A DNA stretch of 38,376 bases from Erythrobacteraceae bacterium. Lineage in GTDB: Bacteria > Pseudomonadota > Alphaproteobacteria > Sphingomonadales > Sphingomonadaceae. The stretch is from contig PALE01000009.1 of NCBI GenBank assembly GCA_002706445.1, positions 42,744 to 81,119 of the forward strand, written 5' to 3'. A model generated the notes under the pieces. The model searched no databases and was not told the origin of the DNA. It saw only the letters and a list, made by a program, of their open reading frames with translations. The position numbers and the translations under genes are program-made. Shown here piece by piece: positions 23,568-31,946 of the stretch; the first letter of the stretch is position 1; each line of letters opens with the position of its first letter.

Positions 23568-26080
23568 TACTCGACGTCCTCCGTGATCTTGGCAAAGGTG
23601 AGGAATTTGTCAGGCGACACGCGGATCGCTGCACCCGTCGGGCAGGCACGCACGCAAGCCGGACCGCCGTCGATCCCTGCGCACATGTCGCATTTGATCG
23701 CCTTCTTCGCGAGATCGGGATCGCCGTTTTTCTTGCGCCAGGAATAGGAGGCTTCACCGGGGCCGGGGCCTTTCCCGAAGAACAGCCATTCCAGCAGCGA
23801 AGGCTTCTTGGGCGGAACCGGATCCATGCGGATCACGCCGTAAGGGCAGAAGCTCTTGCAATTGCCGCAGCCGATGCAGGTTTCGGCGTTGATCGACACC
23901 TCGCCATCGGCACCGCGCCGGATCGCATTAGGCGGGCAGTCGGCCATGCAATGCGGGTGCTCGCAGTGGCGGCAGGATGTCGGCACGTGCAGATGCGCGA
24001 AGCTCTTGCCCGCTTCACGGTCGAGCCGCGAAAGCCCTTCGTGCGCGTCGGCGCAGGCGCGTTCGCAATTGTCGCAACCGATGCACAGCTTTTCGTCGAT
24101 CAGCAGCGCGTCGGTCGCCTCGCCGATGCCCTGTTCGGACAGGAATTTCGCGGTCTTGGTGTAGAGTTCCAGCGCGCCGCCGACATCGCCCTTCTGGCTT
24201 TCGATGAAATCATTGGTCTGGCGGCGTCCCTCCATCACCTCGAGCATCTTCGAGCGCAGCTGCGGCTTGGTGTCGAGCAGCGCGTTGAACATCTCGCCGT
24301 CGAGCTTGATCACCTCGGACTTGACCGAGGCCTTGACCGTGGCGGTGCGCTTCGACCCGTCGATCACCGCCATTTCACCAAAGAAGCTGCCGGCGGGCAG
24401 GTAGGAGAGGAAGATCTGGCGTCCGCCGATGTCCTTTTCGACCAGCATCGAACCGAGCCGCAGGATGAACAGGTCCTTGTCCTCGTCGCCTTCCTGGATG
24501 ACGACCTTGCCAGCGGGAACCTGCACGGTCTCGGCGCTCTCGACCAGCGGCGCGATATCCGCAGGGGTGAGGCCCGAGCCGAACATTTGCAGAATCTGTC
24601 GCTCGATCGAAATGCGCGTCACCGCGTCGTTCGCTTCGGGCGAGGAGCTGATGAGTTTCAGCGCCGCCTTGCGCGACAGTTCGACCACAATGGTGTCTTC
24701 GGCAGCGCGGATCGTCGAACCGCGACGACGGCCCGAAATAAGGCCGACTTCGCCGAAGATCGAACCTTCCCCGATCGGCACGGTGATCGAGGGATCGTTG
24801 GGATCGACCTCGACCGCGACCGAACCCGAGGCAATCGCAAAGAGCGAGGAGCCCTGTTCGTTGCGACGGAAGATCACTTCGCCGGGGCCGAATGCCTTGC
24901 AGGTGCTGTCGAGCATCAACTCGCGCATCTGCAGTGTCGACAGGCCGCCGAAAATGCTGACGTTCTTCTGATAGACGTCGAGCCAGTAATCGACGCTCTT
25001 ATTGCCGGGCAGGTCTGCGAAGACCTCTTCGAGCAGCGGTTCATCGGCAGGCTTGGGCGATTCGCCCGATGCCAGATATTCGATGACGTCGAAGCCCTGG
25101 TTCATGCAGTGCTTGATCAGCGGATAGCCGGCGAGCGCACCGATCACGAAGATGCCGGCCTTGGTCGTTTCGAACACCGGGCTGAGCACCGGAAAGGCGC
25201 TGCGGTCGGCGCTGGTGAATTCGACGCCCATGCTTTCGATAAAGCCGCGCGGCGGCTGCGAACCGATGCGCGCGATGATCAGGTCGCAGGGGATCGTTTC
25301 TTCGCCGGTTTCGGTTTCCAGCACCATCTCGCCGTCGCGGACTTCGGCAGGCGACGTGCCGTAACGGATCTTCAGCTTGCCGTCGGCGTCCGCCTCGGTC
25401 AGCCAGTCTGCATTGCGCTGTTTGGCCTTGGCGAAATCCTTGCCGCGGTTGAGAATGGTGACGGTGTTGCCAAGTGCCGGTTCGGCAAGACCCAGCGCGT
25501 TCTCGATCCCCGCATCGCCCGTGCCGACGACGGTGATGTGCTTGTCGTAATGGTCGGCCGGATCGTCGAGCTGCGAGGTGATCATCGGATGATCGGCACC
25601 GGGGCAGCGCAGCTTGTTCGGATTGCCTTGCGTGCCGATGGCAAGGATGATCGTCTTCGCCTTGAGCACCTCGCCGCTCTTCAGGGTGATCGTGAAATCG
25701 CCCTTGTCGCCTTCGATCTTGGTGACTTCGGCGTTGAGCTTGACGTTGACGCCCCAGCTTTCGATCTCGCCCTCGACGACGGGAATAGTCGGGTCGTTGA
25801 CGCCGCAATGCTGGTTCCAGATACCGAGGATATTCTCGCGCGTGCCTTCGTCGAACTGCATGCCCGCCGACACGCCTTCTTCATACCCGCCCGCACGCAG
25901 CGCAAGGTTCGATGGCGTCGCCATCACGAACTTGCCCGCCTGGTATTTGTAGATCGTGTCGGAAAGGTGGTCCGTCTTTTCCAGAAGGACATGCGCCATA
26001 CCGCGCTTTGCGGCCTGTCCCGCAGCGCTCATCCCGGCCGGGCCGGAGCCAATTATGGCGACTTCATACAAGTCAGACAA
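23567..26080 (-). CDS. FAD/NAD(P) oxidoreductase-two cNMP-binding domains-four [4Fe-4S] ferredoxin fusion
   Basis: An 837-residue cytoplasmic fusion. Residues 1-~345 are a thioredoxin-reductase-like two-dinucleotide fold, with FAD motif GSGPAG (11-16) and NAD(P) motif GTGDAG (186-191), but without the CxxC disulfide of true thioredoxin reductases. Residues ~380-490 and ~500-615 are two cyclic-nucleotide-binding domains; each keeps the phosphate-cassette Glu and Arg (FGEVGLISGRRR, FGEMAVIDGSKR), so nucleotide binding looks possible. Residues ~660-820 hold 16 cysteines in four ferredoxin motifs: C666/669/672/676, C703/706/711/715, C735/738/741/745 and C797/800/809/813, resembling HybA/DmsB-type subunits. 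The start is TTG at 26080, chosen because a purine-rich AAAGGGGGGGGG lies 5 bases upstream and the FAD motif needs this N-terminus. First gene of the minus-strand operon. Inferred role: cyclic-nucleotide-controlled transfer of NAD(P)H electrons to the dihaem b protein. Confidence 0.9.
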   Translation of the reverse strand: MSDLYEVAIIGSGPAGMSAAGQAAKRGMAHVLLEKTDHLSDTIYKYQAGKFVMATPSNLALRAGGYEEGVSAGMQFDEGTRENILGIWNQHCGVNDPTIPVVEGEIESWGVNVKLNAEVTKIEGDKGDFTITLKSGEVLKAKTIILAIGTQGNPNKLRCPGADHPMITSQLDDPADHYDKHITVVGTGDAGIENALGLAEPALGNTVTILNRGKDFAKAKQRNADWLTEADADGKLKIRYGTSPAEVRDGEMVLETETGEETIPCDLIIARIGSQPPRGFIESMGVEFTSADRSAFPVLSPVFETTKAGIFVIGALAGYPLIKHCMNQGFDVIEYLASGESPKPADEPLLEEVFADLPGNKSVDYWLDVYQKNVSIFGGLSTLQMRELMLDSTCKAFGPGEVIFRRNEQGSSLFAIASGSVAVEVDPNDPSITVPIGEGSIFGEVGLISGRRRGSTIRAAEDTIVVELSRKAALKLISSSPEANDAVTRISIERQILQMFGSGLTPADIAPLVESAETVQVPAGKVVIQEGDEDKDLFILRLGSMLVEKDIGGRQIFLSYLPAGSFFGEMAVIDGSKRTATVKASVKSEVIKLDGEMFNALLDTKPQLRSKMLEVMEGRRQTNDFIESQKGDVGGALELYTKTAKFLSEQGIGEATDALLIDEKLCIGCDNCERACADAHEGLSRLDREAGKSFAHLHVPTSCRHCEHPHCMADCPPNAIRRGADGEVSINAETCIGCGNCKSFCPYGVIRMDPVPPKKPSLLEWLFFGKGPGPGEASYSWRKKNGDPDLAKKAIKCDMCAGIDGGPACVRACPTGAAIRVSPDKFLTFAKITEDVE

Positions 26081-26084
26081 TCTA

Positions 26085-26093
26085 CCCCCCCCC
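26085..26093 (-). promoter_or_regulatory. Nine-guanine tract forming the ribosome site of the FAD/Fe-S fusion gene
   Basis: Nine consecutive C on the plus strand (nine G on the coding strand) sit directly upstream of the TTG start at 26080, preceded by AAA, and serve as the Shine-Dalgarno region. A mononucleotide run of this length in this place could change length by slippage and so alter spacing and translation. Confidence 0.6.
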
Positions 26094-26189
26094 TTTGGAT
26101 AGATCTCACACGGCCCCTACCATAAGGAAAGTAGCCCCCAATGCCAGAGTGAATTGCCGTTTTCTGCACCGGTTGCTAGGGATTTTTCC

Positions 26190-27197
26190 ATGACAACCAA
26201 TGCAGATACGGTTGAAGCGGCGGCTTCGACGACGGCTCGGGAAAGCACTTCCAAGGGCAATTCAGGGGGGAAAGCGGGTTGGTTCCTGCTTGGAGCGGCG
26301 GCGCTGCTGGCGGCGGGCTCGATCGGCTACAATGTCTACGACGGCGGCGACGATTCGGCTCAGACCGCGGATTCAGGCGACAATCTGCCGACTATCGAGG
26401 AACTGCGGGCCGCGGCGGAAGCCTCGACCGATGATGCCCGTCCGTGGGCCGAACTGGCCTTTGCCCATTTCGAGCGCGGCGAGTTTGCCGATTCCGTTGC
26501 CGCATACGAGCGGGCGATTGAAATCGACGATGCGGCAGCGGAACTCTGGTCAGCTCTGGGCGAAGCGCGGGTCATGGCGCTCGACGCGGCAAGCGCAGCC
26601 GCCGATCCGATGCCACAAAGCGCGCTCGACGCCTTTGCCAAGGCGCTCGAACTTGACCCGACCGATCCGCGCGCACGTTATTTTCTGGCGGTGAAGCAGG
26701 ATATCGACGGCGATCACAATGGCGCGATTTCGAGCTGGCTCGCTCTGCTGTCCGACACGCCTCCGGGGGCGCCGTGGGAAGGCGACGTGGTCCGCACTAT
26801 CCAGCAGGTCGGCGCGATCAACGATATCGACGTGGAGCAACGGCTCGCGACCGTGATGGAAGGGCGCACGCCCGAAGTGCTGCTTCCCGGCTCGGGAACC
26901 GCAGCGGGCGAGGCCGCTTCGCCGAGCCTTCCCGGGCCGAGCGCGCAGCAGGTCGCCGATGCGGGCCGCCTCAACCCGACCGAGCAGCGCAACATGGCGG
27001 TCGGCATGGTCGAGCGGCTCGAAGGGCGGCTCGAAAACGATCCTTCCAATATCGATGGATGGGTGATGCTGATGCGCAGCCGGATGACGCTGGGCGAGCC
27101 TGACCGCGCAAAGCAGGCGCTCAACGACGCCATCGCAGCCAACCCTTCGCGGGCGGGCGAATTGCGCACGGCGGCGGACCGGCTGGGTATCCGCTAG
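26190..27197 (+). CDS. Membrane-anchored TPR protein, CcmI/NrfG-like
   Basis: A 335-residue protein with a short cytoplasmic N-terminus, one membrane helix (about 30-50, GWFLLGAAALLAAGSIGYNVY) and a periplasmic TPR domain (about 70-185: RPWAELAFAHFERGEFADSVAAYERAIEID, then ALDAFAKALELDPTDPRARYFLAV). This layout and the NGAISSWLALLSDTPPGAPW segment match the C-terminal part of CcmI/CycH, which binds apocytochrome c and hands it to the haem ligase. The classical N-terminal two-helix part of CcmI is missing, so it may be a dedicated chaperone instead. A longer TTG start at 26154 exists; I chose ATG 26190 because TAGGGA lies upstream of it. It diverges from the FAD/Fe-S operon across 109 bases and sits beside genes needing 25 c-haems to be attached, which supports a cytochrome-maturation role. 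Confidence 0.78.
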   Translation: MTTNADTVEAAASTTARESTSKGNSGGKAGWFLLGAAALLAAGSIGYNVYDGGDDSAQTADSGDNLPTIEELRAAAEASTDDARPWAELAFAHFERGEFADSVAAYERAIEIDDAAAELWSALGEARVMALDAASAAADPMPQSALDAFAKALELDPTDPRARYFLAVKQDIDGDHNGAISSWLALLSDTPPGAPWEGDVVRTIQQVGAINDIDVEQRLATVMEGRTPEVLLPGSGTAAGEAASPSLPGPSAQQVADAGRLNPTEQRNMAVGMVERLEGRLENDPSNIDGWVMLMRSRMTLGEPDRAKQALNDAIAANPSRAGELRTAADRLGIR

Positions 27198-27219
27198 AGC
27201 CATTCTGCAAGCCTGAATA

Positions 27220-27249
27220 AAAAAGGGCGCCGGAAGCGGCGCCCTTTTT
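27220..27249. terminator. Bidirectional rho-independent terminator
   Basis: A perfect 13-base stem, AAAAAGGGCGCCG (27220-27232) and CGGCGCCCTTTTT (27237-27249), with a GAAG loop lies between the convergent ends of the CcmI-like gene and the glutamate dehydrogenase gene. The A-run on one side and T-run on the other let it work on both strands. Confidence 0.93.
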
Positions 27250-27268
27250 CTTTGGTTCGCTGCGTTTC

Positions 27269-28621
27269 TTAGACGACGCCGAAAGCCAGCATCGCGTCGG
27301 CAACCTTCTTGAAGCCCGCGATATTCGCGCCCTTCACATAGTCGACATAGCCGTCGCCCTGATCGCCATACTCGGTGCACTTGTCGTGGATGCCCTGCAT
27401 CAGATCGGTGAGCATGTCGCCGAGCCGTTCGTGGTTCCAGCTGATACGCTCCGAGTTCTGGCTCATTTCCAGACCCGACACCGCAACACCGCCGGCATTG
27501 GCGGCCTTGCCCGGTGCATACATCACCTTGGCATCGTGGAAGACGTGCACGCCTTCGAGCGTGGTCGGCATGTTGGCGCCTTCGGACACTGCCTTGACCC
27601 CGTTTTTAACCAGCGTCTTGGCCTCGTCTTCGTTGAGCTCGTTCTGCGTTGCGCAGGGCAGGGCGAGGTCGGCTGCAACACCCCACGGGCGGCCTTCGTG
27701 GAAGGTCGCGCCCTTGAACTCGTCGGCATATTCGCTGATGCGGCCGCGTTTGACGTTCTTGAGGTGCTTCACCCAATCGATCTTTTCCTGATCGATGCCG
27801 TCGGGATCGTGGATGTAGCCGCCCGAATCCGACAGCGTGAGCACCTTGCCGCCCAGCTGCGTGATCTTTTCGGCAGCATGGGTCGCCACATTGCCCGAAC
27901 CCGAGATGACGGCGGTGTGCCCTTCGATATCCATATCGCGGTGCTTGAGCATGTTGCGAAGGAAATAGACCGCGCCATAGCCGGTCGCTTCGGGACGCAT
28001 GGCCGAGCCGCCATATTCCTGTCCCTTGCCCGTCAGAACGCCTTCCCAGCGGTTCACGATGCGCTTGTACTGGCCGAACATATAGCCGATTTCGCGCCCG
28101 CCCACGCCGATGTCACCGGCGGGAACGTCGGTGTCGGGGCCGATGTGGCGGTACAGTTCGGTCATGAAGCTCTGGCAGAAACGCATCACTTCGGCGTCGG
28201 ACTTACCCTTGGGGTTGAAGTTCGCGCCGCCCTTGCCGCCGCCCATGGGCAGGCCGGTGAGCGAATTCTTGAGGGTCTGCTCGAACGCGAGGAACTTCAG
28301 CGTGCCTTCGGTCACCGAAGGGTGGAAGCGGATGCCGCCCTTGTAGGGGCCGATGGCGTTGTTGCACTGGACGCGCCAGCCGCGCTGCACGCGGATGTTG
28401 TGATTGTCGTCTTCCCAGCAAACGCGGAAAGACACGACACGGTCCGGTTCGGCGATACGGCGCAGAATCTGCGCTTCGTGATATTCGACCTTGTCCTGGA
28501 TAAAGTCGAAGATGTCCTGCGACACCTCCTGCACTGCCTGAACGAATTCAGGCTGTCCCGGATTGCGCTTTTTCACGCCCTCCATGAACTGTTCGAGATT
28601 GACGTGATCGGTAACTGGCAT
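27269..28621 (-). CDS. gdhA: NADP-type glutamate dehydrogenase
   Basis: A 450-residue hexameric-type glutamate dehydrogenase, converting 2-oxoglutarate and ammonium to glutamate. Signature stretches include GPYKGGIRFHPSVTEGTLKFLAFEQ, the catalytic-lysine region LPMGGGKGGANFNPKGKSDAEV, DTDVPAGDIGVGGREIGYMFGQYKR and the Rossmann motif SGSGNVATHAAEK. Length and motifs match the ~450-residue bacterial NADP-dependent GdhA class. The start ATG at 28621 is preceded by GGGGGG. The gene shares the strong terminator at 27220-27249 with the convergent CcmI-like gene. It seems a housekeeping gene unrelated to the neighbouring redox cluster. Confidence 0.97.
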   Translation of the reverse strand: MPVTDHVNLEQFMEGVKKRNPGQPEFVQAVQEVSQDIFDFIQDKVEYHEAQILRRIAEPDRVVSFRVCWEDDNHNIRVQRGWRVQCNNAIGPYKGGIRFHPSVTEGTLKFLAFEQTLKNSLTGLPMGGGKGGANFNPKGKSDAEVMRFCQSFMTELYRHIGPDTDVPAGDIGVGGREIGYMFGQYKRIVNRWEGVLTGKGQEYGGSAMRPEATGYGAVYFLRNMLKHRDMDIEGHTAVISGSGNVATHAAEKITQLGGKVLTLSDSGGYIHDPDGIDQEKIDWVKHLKNVKRGRISEYADEFKGATFHEGRPWGVAADLALPCATQNELNEDEAKTLVKNGVKAVSEGANMPTTLEGVHVFHDAKVMYAPGKAANAGGVAVSGLEMSQNSERISWNHERLGDMLTDLMQGIHDKCTEYGDQGDGYVDYVKGANIAGFKKVADAMLAFGVV

Positions 28622-28743
28622 TGTTAAATCCCCCCACTAGGAACAACGCGACCATAATACTGTTCTGATTGTCGCCCCTGTATCAGCGCAAAGCGGGGAT
28701 GGTGCAAGGGGAGTCTTGGAACGGACTGAACGCCTGTGCCGCA

Positions 28744-29082
28744 TCAGGCCATTCTTGCGCCGTTTGGAACGCTCTGGTCCGGTGCGGCGAGCACGATAGC
28801 ACCATCGGCATCGGGAAAGCCGAGCACCAGCACTTCGGACATGAACGGGCCGATCTGGCGCGGCGGGAAATTGACCACCGCCATCACCGTGCGCCCGATC
28901 AGGCTTTCGGGAGTGTAGTGAACGGTTATCTGCGCGGAGCTTTTCTTGATTCCGATTTCCTCGCCGAAATCGACCCACAGCTTGATTGCCGGCTTGCGCG
29001 CTTCGGGAAAGGGCTCTGCGGCGGTCACAGTCCCTGCGCGGATGTCCACAGCGAGGAATTGCTCGAAAGTGATGGGGTTCAT
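28744..29082 (-). CDS. csaA: CsaA-like tRNA-binding-domain protein
   Basis: A 112-residue single-domain protein of the CsaA/tRNA-binding OB-fold family ([32 protein letters not shown], then [28 protein letters not shown]). The size is exactly that of CsaA, a dimeric protein described as an export-related chaperone in Bacillus and able to bind tRNA. The ATG at 29082 has GAGGAC just upstream. It lies on the same strand as gdhA, 122 bases upstream of it, and diverges from the IorA-like gene. No recognisable gene or RNA lies in the 122-base gap. Confidence 0.92.
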   Translation of the reverse strand: MNPITFEQFLAVDIRAGTVTAAEPFPEARKPAIKLWVDFGEEIGIKKSSAQITVHYTPESLIGRTVMAVVNFPPRQIGPFMSEVLVLGFPDADGAIVLAAPDQSVPNGARMA

Positions 29083-29144
29083 GATGTTGTCCTCGCTCGG
29101 GAAATTTCGGTGAAGCGTTCCGGGTGTAAGGCCGCTCTAGGAAA

Positions 29145-29174
29145 TTGCGGCCACCTTCGATAGATTGCGATAAG
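29145..29174 (+). promoter_or_regulatory. Possible promoter of the molybdenum-hydroxylase operon
   Basis: TTGCGG at 29145-29150 and GATAAG at 29169-29174, spaced 18 bases, lie 26 bases ahead of the IorA-like start. They only loosely resemble -35 and -10 hexamers, so this is a weak suggestion. The true ribosome site GAGAGGG follows just before the ATG at 29200. Confidence 0.3.
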
Positions 29175-29199
29175 AAACTCAGAACATCGAGAGGGCTTC

Positions 29200-29679
29200 A
29201 TGGCAAATTTCATCCTCAACGGGGAGCCGGTCAGCGTCGAGGCAGATCCTTCCATGCCGATCCTGTGGGTCGTGCGTGAGAAAATCGGCCTGTCGGGGAC
29301 CAAGTTCGGTTGCGGTATTGCCCAGTGCGGCGTTTGCACCGTGCATCTCGATGGTCAGCCGGTGCGCTCTTGCTCGACCCCTGTTTCCGAAGCCGAAGGA
29401 CGACAGGTCACGACGATTGAAGGAATTGCAGGACCCGAAGGCGAGCTTTCGGCGGTTCAGCAGGCATGGATCAGCGAGCAGGTTCCGCAATGCGGATATT
29501 GCCAGTCGGGACAGATCATGGCGGCCACCGCCTTGCTGCGCGACAATCCCAACCCGTCAGATGACGACATCGACGCCGCGATGAGCGGGAACATCTGCCG
29601 TTGCGGGACCTACAACCGCATCCGCCGCGCGATCAAGGTTGCCGCCGGATCGCTCGAACCGCGCAGCGAGGAGGCATAA
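29200..29679 (+). CDS. iorA: [2Fe-2S] subunit of IorAB-type molybdenum hydroxylase
   Basis: A 159-residue small subunit of the xanthine-oxidase family, of the isoquinoline-1-oxidoreductase alpha type. It has a plant-ferredoxin cluster (Cys38, 43, 46 in CGIAQCGVC, plus Cys58) and a second cluster (Cys98, 101 in [10 protein letters not shown] and Cys133, 135 in CRCGTYNRI). The protein passes electrons from the molybdenum site to an acceptor. There is no signal peptide; it is expected to travel with the Tat-exported large subunit. GAGAGGG precedes the ATG. It is the first gene of a compact operon with the large subunit (1 base apart), cytochrome c, XdhC and MocA-like genes. The substrate may be an aldehyde or N-heterocycle; I cannot tell which. 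The symbol is by family resemblance. Confidence 0.93.
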   Translation: MANFILNGEPVSVEADPSMPILWVVREKIGLSGTKFGCGIAQCGVCTVHLDGQPVRSCSTPVSEAEGRQVTTIEGIAGPEGELSAVQQAWISEQVPQCGYCQSGQIMAATALLRDNPNPSDDDIDAAMSGNICRCGTYNRIRRAIKVAAGSLEPRSEEA

Positions 29680-29680
29680 G

Positions 29681-31933
29681 ATGAACGACATGACTCCCGA
29701 GAAGAAACAGCGCTCGTCGCTCGCCAAGTGGAGCCGCCGCGGGTTCATCGGTGCAGGCGTTCTCGCAGGCGGCGGCCTACTGATCGGTATCGGCGTGCGT
29801 CCGGGCAATCCTATTGCCGCCCTCGCGCCGAAGGTCGCGCCCGGCGATGACGAATTCCTCGTCAATTCGTGGGTGAAGATTGACATGGACAATGTCGTCA
29901 CCGCGATCGTTCCGCATTGCGAGATGGGGCAGGGCGTGCACTCCGTGCTTGCGCAGATGCTGGCCGAAGAACTCGATGCGGACTGGAGCAAGGTCCGCGT
30001 GATGCAGGCTCCAACCGACGGCAGCTATGTCGTGACCGACACCGCGCGCATGTTCGTCGCGCCTTTCACCATCAATGCCGCCGACTGGCTCGAACCGACA
30101 TGGAACGGCCTTTTCACGCAAATTGCCAAGTTCGCAGATGCGATGATCACTGGCGGCTCCTCCTCGATCCGCACTACCGGCCAGCACTCGATGCGCATCG
30201 CCGGCGCTGCGGCGCGCAAGATGCTGGTCGGCGCGGCAGCGGAAAGCTGGAATGTCCCGCCGGGCGAAATCGTCACGCGCGATTCCATGCTGCTGCATCC
30301 GGCCTCGGGCAAGAGCGCGCCCTACAGCGCGTTCGCAACCGCCGCTGCCGATCAGCCGATGGACCAGACGCCGCAGCTCAAGACGGCCGACCGGTACAAT
30401 CTGATCGGCAAGAGCAAGGCGCGCACCGATATCCCGTCCAAGGTTAATGGCACGGCCCAGTTCGGGCTCGACGCGGCGCCCGAAGGCGTCGAATTGAAAT
30501 ATGCGGCGAGCATGCGTGCGCCTGTGCCCGGAACCGAAGTCGTCTCGATGGATTCCGAACAGGCCGAAGCGCTGCCGGGGGTGATCAAAGTGCTCAACAT
30601 GGGCAATTTCGTCACCGTCGTGGCTGACAGCTACTGGCACGCGCAACAGGCGCTTTATACCGTTCAGGTCGAATGGAGCGCCTCGGAAAGCCCGGTCAAG
30701 ACGATGGACGACCAGTACAAGGTCTTCGCCGATGCGCTCGACAAGGCGGGCGCAGATGGCGGTGACAAAATGGCGGGCAAGGGCGATTTCGCGACCGCCT
30801 TCGCCAATGCGGCGACCACGCTCGAAGCAGAATATCGTGTGCCCTATCTCGCGCATGCGCCGATGGAGCCGATCAACTGCACCGCGCAGGTGAAAGACGG
30901 CAAATGCGACATCTGGACCAGTACGCAGGTCCCGCTGATGGCGCGTTCGGCAGTATCGGATGCGCTTGACCTGTCGGTTGACGACATCACTATCCACCAC
31001 CCCTATCTCGGCGGTGCTTTCGGGCGGCGGCTCGAGGCGGAATATGTCACCATGGCCGCGCGGATCGCGGAGAATGTGGGTGAGCCGGTCAAGCTGATCT
31101 GGAGCCGTGAGGAGGACACGCAGAAAGCGATCTACCGCCCCGCAGACCTCTCGCGGCTGCGCGCCGGTTTCGACGACACGGGGGCAATGGTGGCGTGGGA
31201 CAACAGCTTCACCCAGCGTCTCGACCCCGCCGATGCGCCGGTTCCGGCGTTCTACTCGATCCCCAACACAAGCGTGCGCCATGTCGCGGCAGAGGCGCAT
31301 TTGCCGTCGGCCGCATGGCGCTCGGTCGATCACTCGCAGCAGGGCTATTTCATCGAGAGCTTCATCGACGAGGCAGCCCATGCCGCAGGCAAGGACCCGG
31401 TCGAGTACCGCCTTGCGATGCTCGACAACGCGCCGCGTCACAAGGCGGTGCTCGAAAAGGTTGCCGAGATGAGCAACTGGTCAGGCGAACGCGCCGAGGG
31501 CACTGGGCTGGGTGTCGCTATCGTCGAAAGCTTCGGCTCTATCATCGCCGAAGTGGTCGAAGTGGATATGAGCGAAGGCTCGCCCAGGATCGTCCGGTGC
31601 TGGGCGGCTTGCGATGCGGGCTATGTCGTCAATCCCGACGGATTCAAAAACCAGATCGAAGGCGGCATCGTCTATGGTCTGACCGCTGCGATGTTTGGCG
31701 AACTCGAACTGAGCGACGGTGCTATCGTTCAAAGCAACTTCCACGATTACAAGATGTTGCGGATGAATGATGCGCCCGAGATTGAAGTCGCCATCATCAA
31801 TAGCGGCGATGTTCCGATTGGCGGCGCGGGTGAGCCGGGCCTGCCTCCGGCGGCTCCGGCGCTGACCAATGCGATCTTCGCCGCTACGGGCAATCGTTTG
31901 CGCAGTCTGCCGATTGCCAAGCAATTCGCTTGA
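29681..31933 (+). CDS. iorB: Molybdopterin-binding large subunit, IorB-type, Tat-exported
   Basis: A 750-residue molybdenum-cofactor subunit. A Tat signal (KWSRRGFIGAGVLAGGGLLIG) opens the protein. Typical IorB segments follow: VPHCEMGQGVHSVLAQMLAEELDAD, APMEPINCTA, HHPYLGGAFGRRLEAEYV, and the catalytic-glutamate end GGAGEPGLPP (Glu ~718). It hydroxylates a substrate with water-derived oxygen in the periplasm and sends electrons through the [2Fe-2S] partner. I chose ATG 29681, with GAGGAGG upstream, over an earlier in-frame ATG inside the IorA gene. The downstream cytochrome c lipoprotein is the natural electron acceptor, and XdhC with the MocA-like protein are the cofactor-maturation pair usually found with such enzymes. 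Confidence 0.94.
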   Translation: MNDMTPEKKQRSSLAKWSRRGFIGAGVLAGGGLLIGIGVRPGNPIAALAPKVAPGDDEFLVNSWVKIDMDNVVTAIVPHCEMGQGVHSVLAQMLAEELDADWSKVRVMQAPTDGSYVVTDTARMFVAPFTINAADWLEPTWNGLFTQIAKFADAMITGGSSSIRTTGQHSMRIAGAAARKMLVGAAAESWNVPPGEIVTRDSMLLHPASGKSAPYSAFATAAADQPMDQTPQLKTADRYNLIGKSKARTDIPSKVNGTAQFGLDAAPEGVELKYAASMRAPVPGTEVVSMDSEQAEALPGVIKVLNMGNFVTVVADSYWHAQQALYTVQVEWSASESPVKTMDDQYKVFADALDKAGADGGDKMAGKGDFATAFANAATTLEAEYRVPYLAHAPMEPINCTAQVKDGKCDIWTSTQVPLMARSAVSDALDLSVDDITIHHPYLGGAFGRRLEAEYVTMAARIAENVGEPVKLIWSREEDTQKAIYRPADLSRLRAGFDDTGAMVAWDNSFTQRLDPADAPVPAFYSIPNTSVRHVAAEAHLPSAAWRSVDHSQQGYFIESFIDEAAHAAGKDPVEYRLAMLDNAPRHKAVLEKVAEMSNWSGERAEGTGLGVAIVESFGSIIAEVVEVDMSEGSPRIVRCWAACDAGYVVNPDGFKNQIEGGIVYGLTAAMFGELELSDGAIVQSNFHDYKMLRMNDAPEIEVAIINSGDVPIGGAGEPGLPPAAPALTNAIFAATGNRLRSLPIAKQFA

Positions 31934-31946
31934 GGGTTCACGCAGC

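Noticed and set aside
23567-26080. Thioredoxin reductase
   Set aside because: The two-dinucleotide fold is right, but the CxxC redox pair is absent and a ferredoxin domain is attached.
26098-26115. CRP-like site upstream of the cNMP-domain gene
   Set aside because: Only the left half (TGTGA) matches; the right half does not.
26139-26146. 8-mer TGGCATTG shared by upstream regions of both cytochrome operons (9793-9800 and 26139-26146) as a common operator
   Set aside because: The same 8-mer also occurs at the gdhA start (28616-28623) by coding chance, so it carries little weight.
28622-28743. Small RNA or riboswitch between csaA and gdhA
   Set aside because: No convincing stems or known motif seen in the 122 bases.
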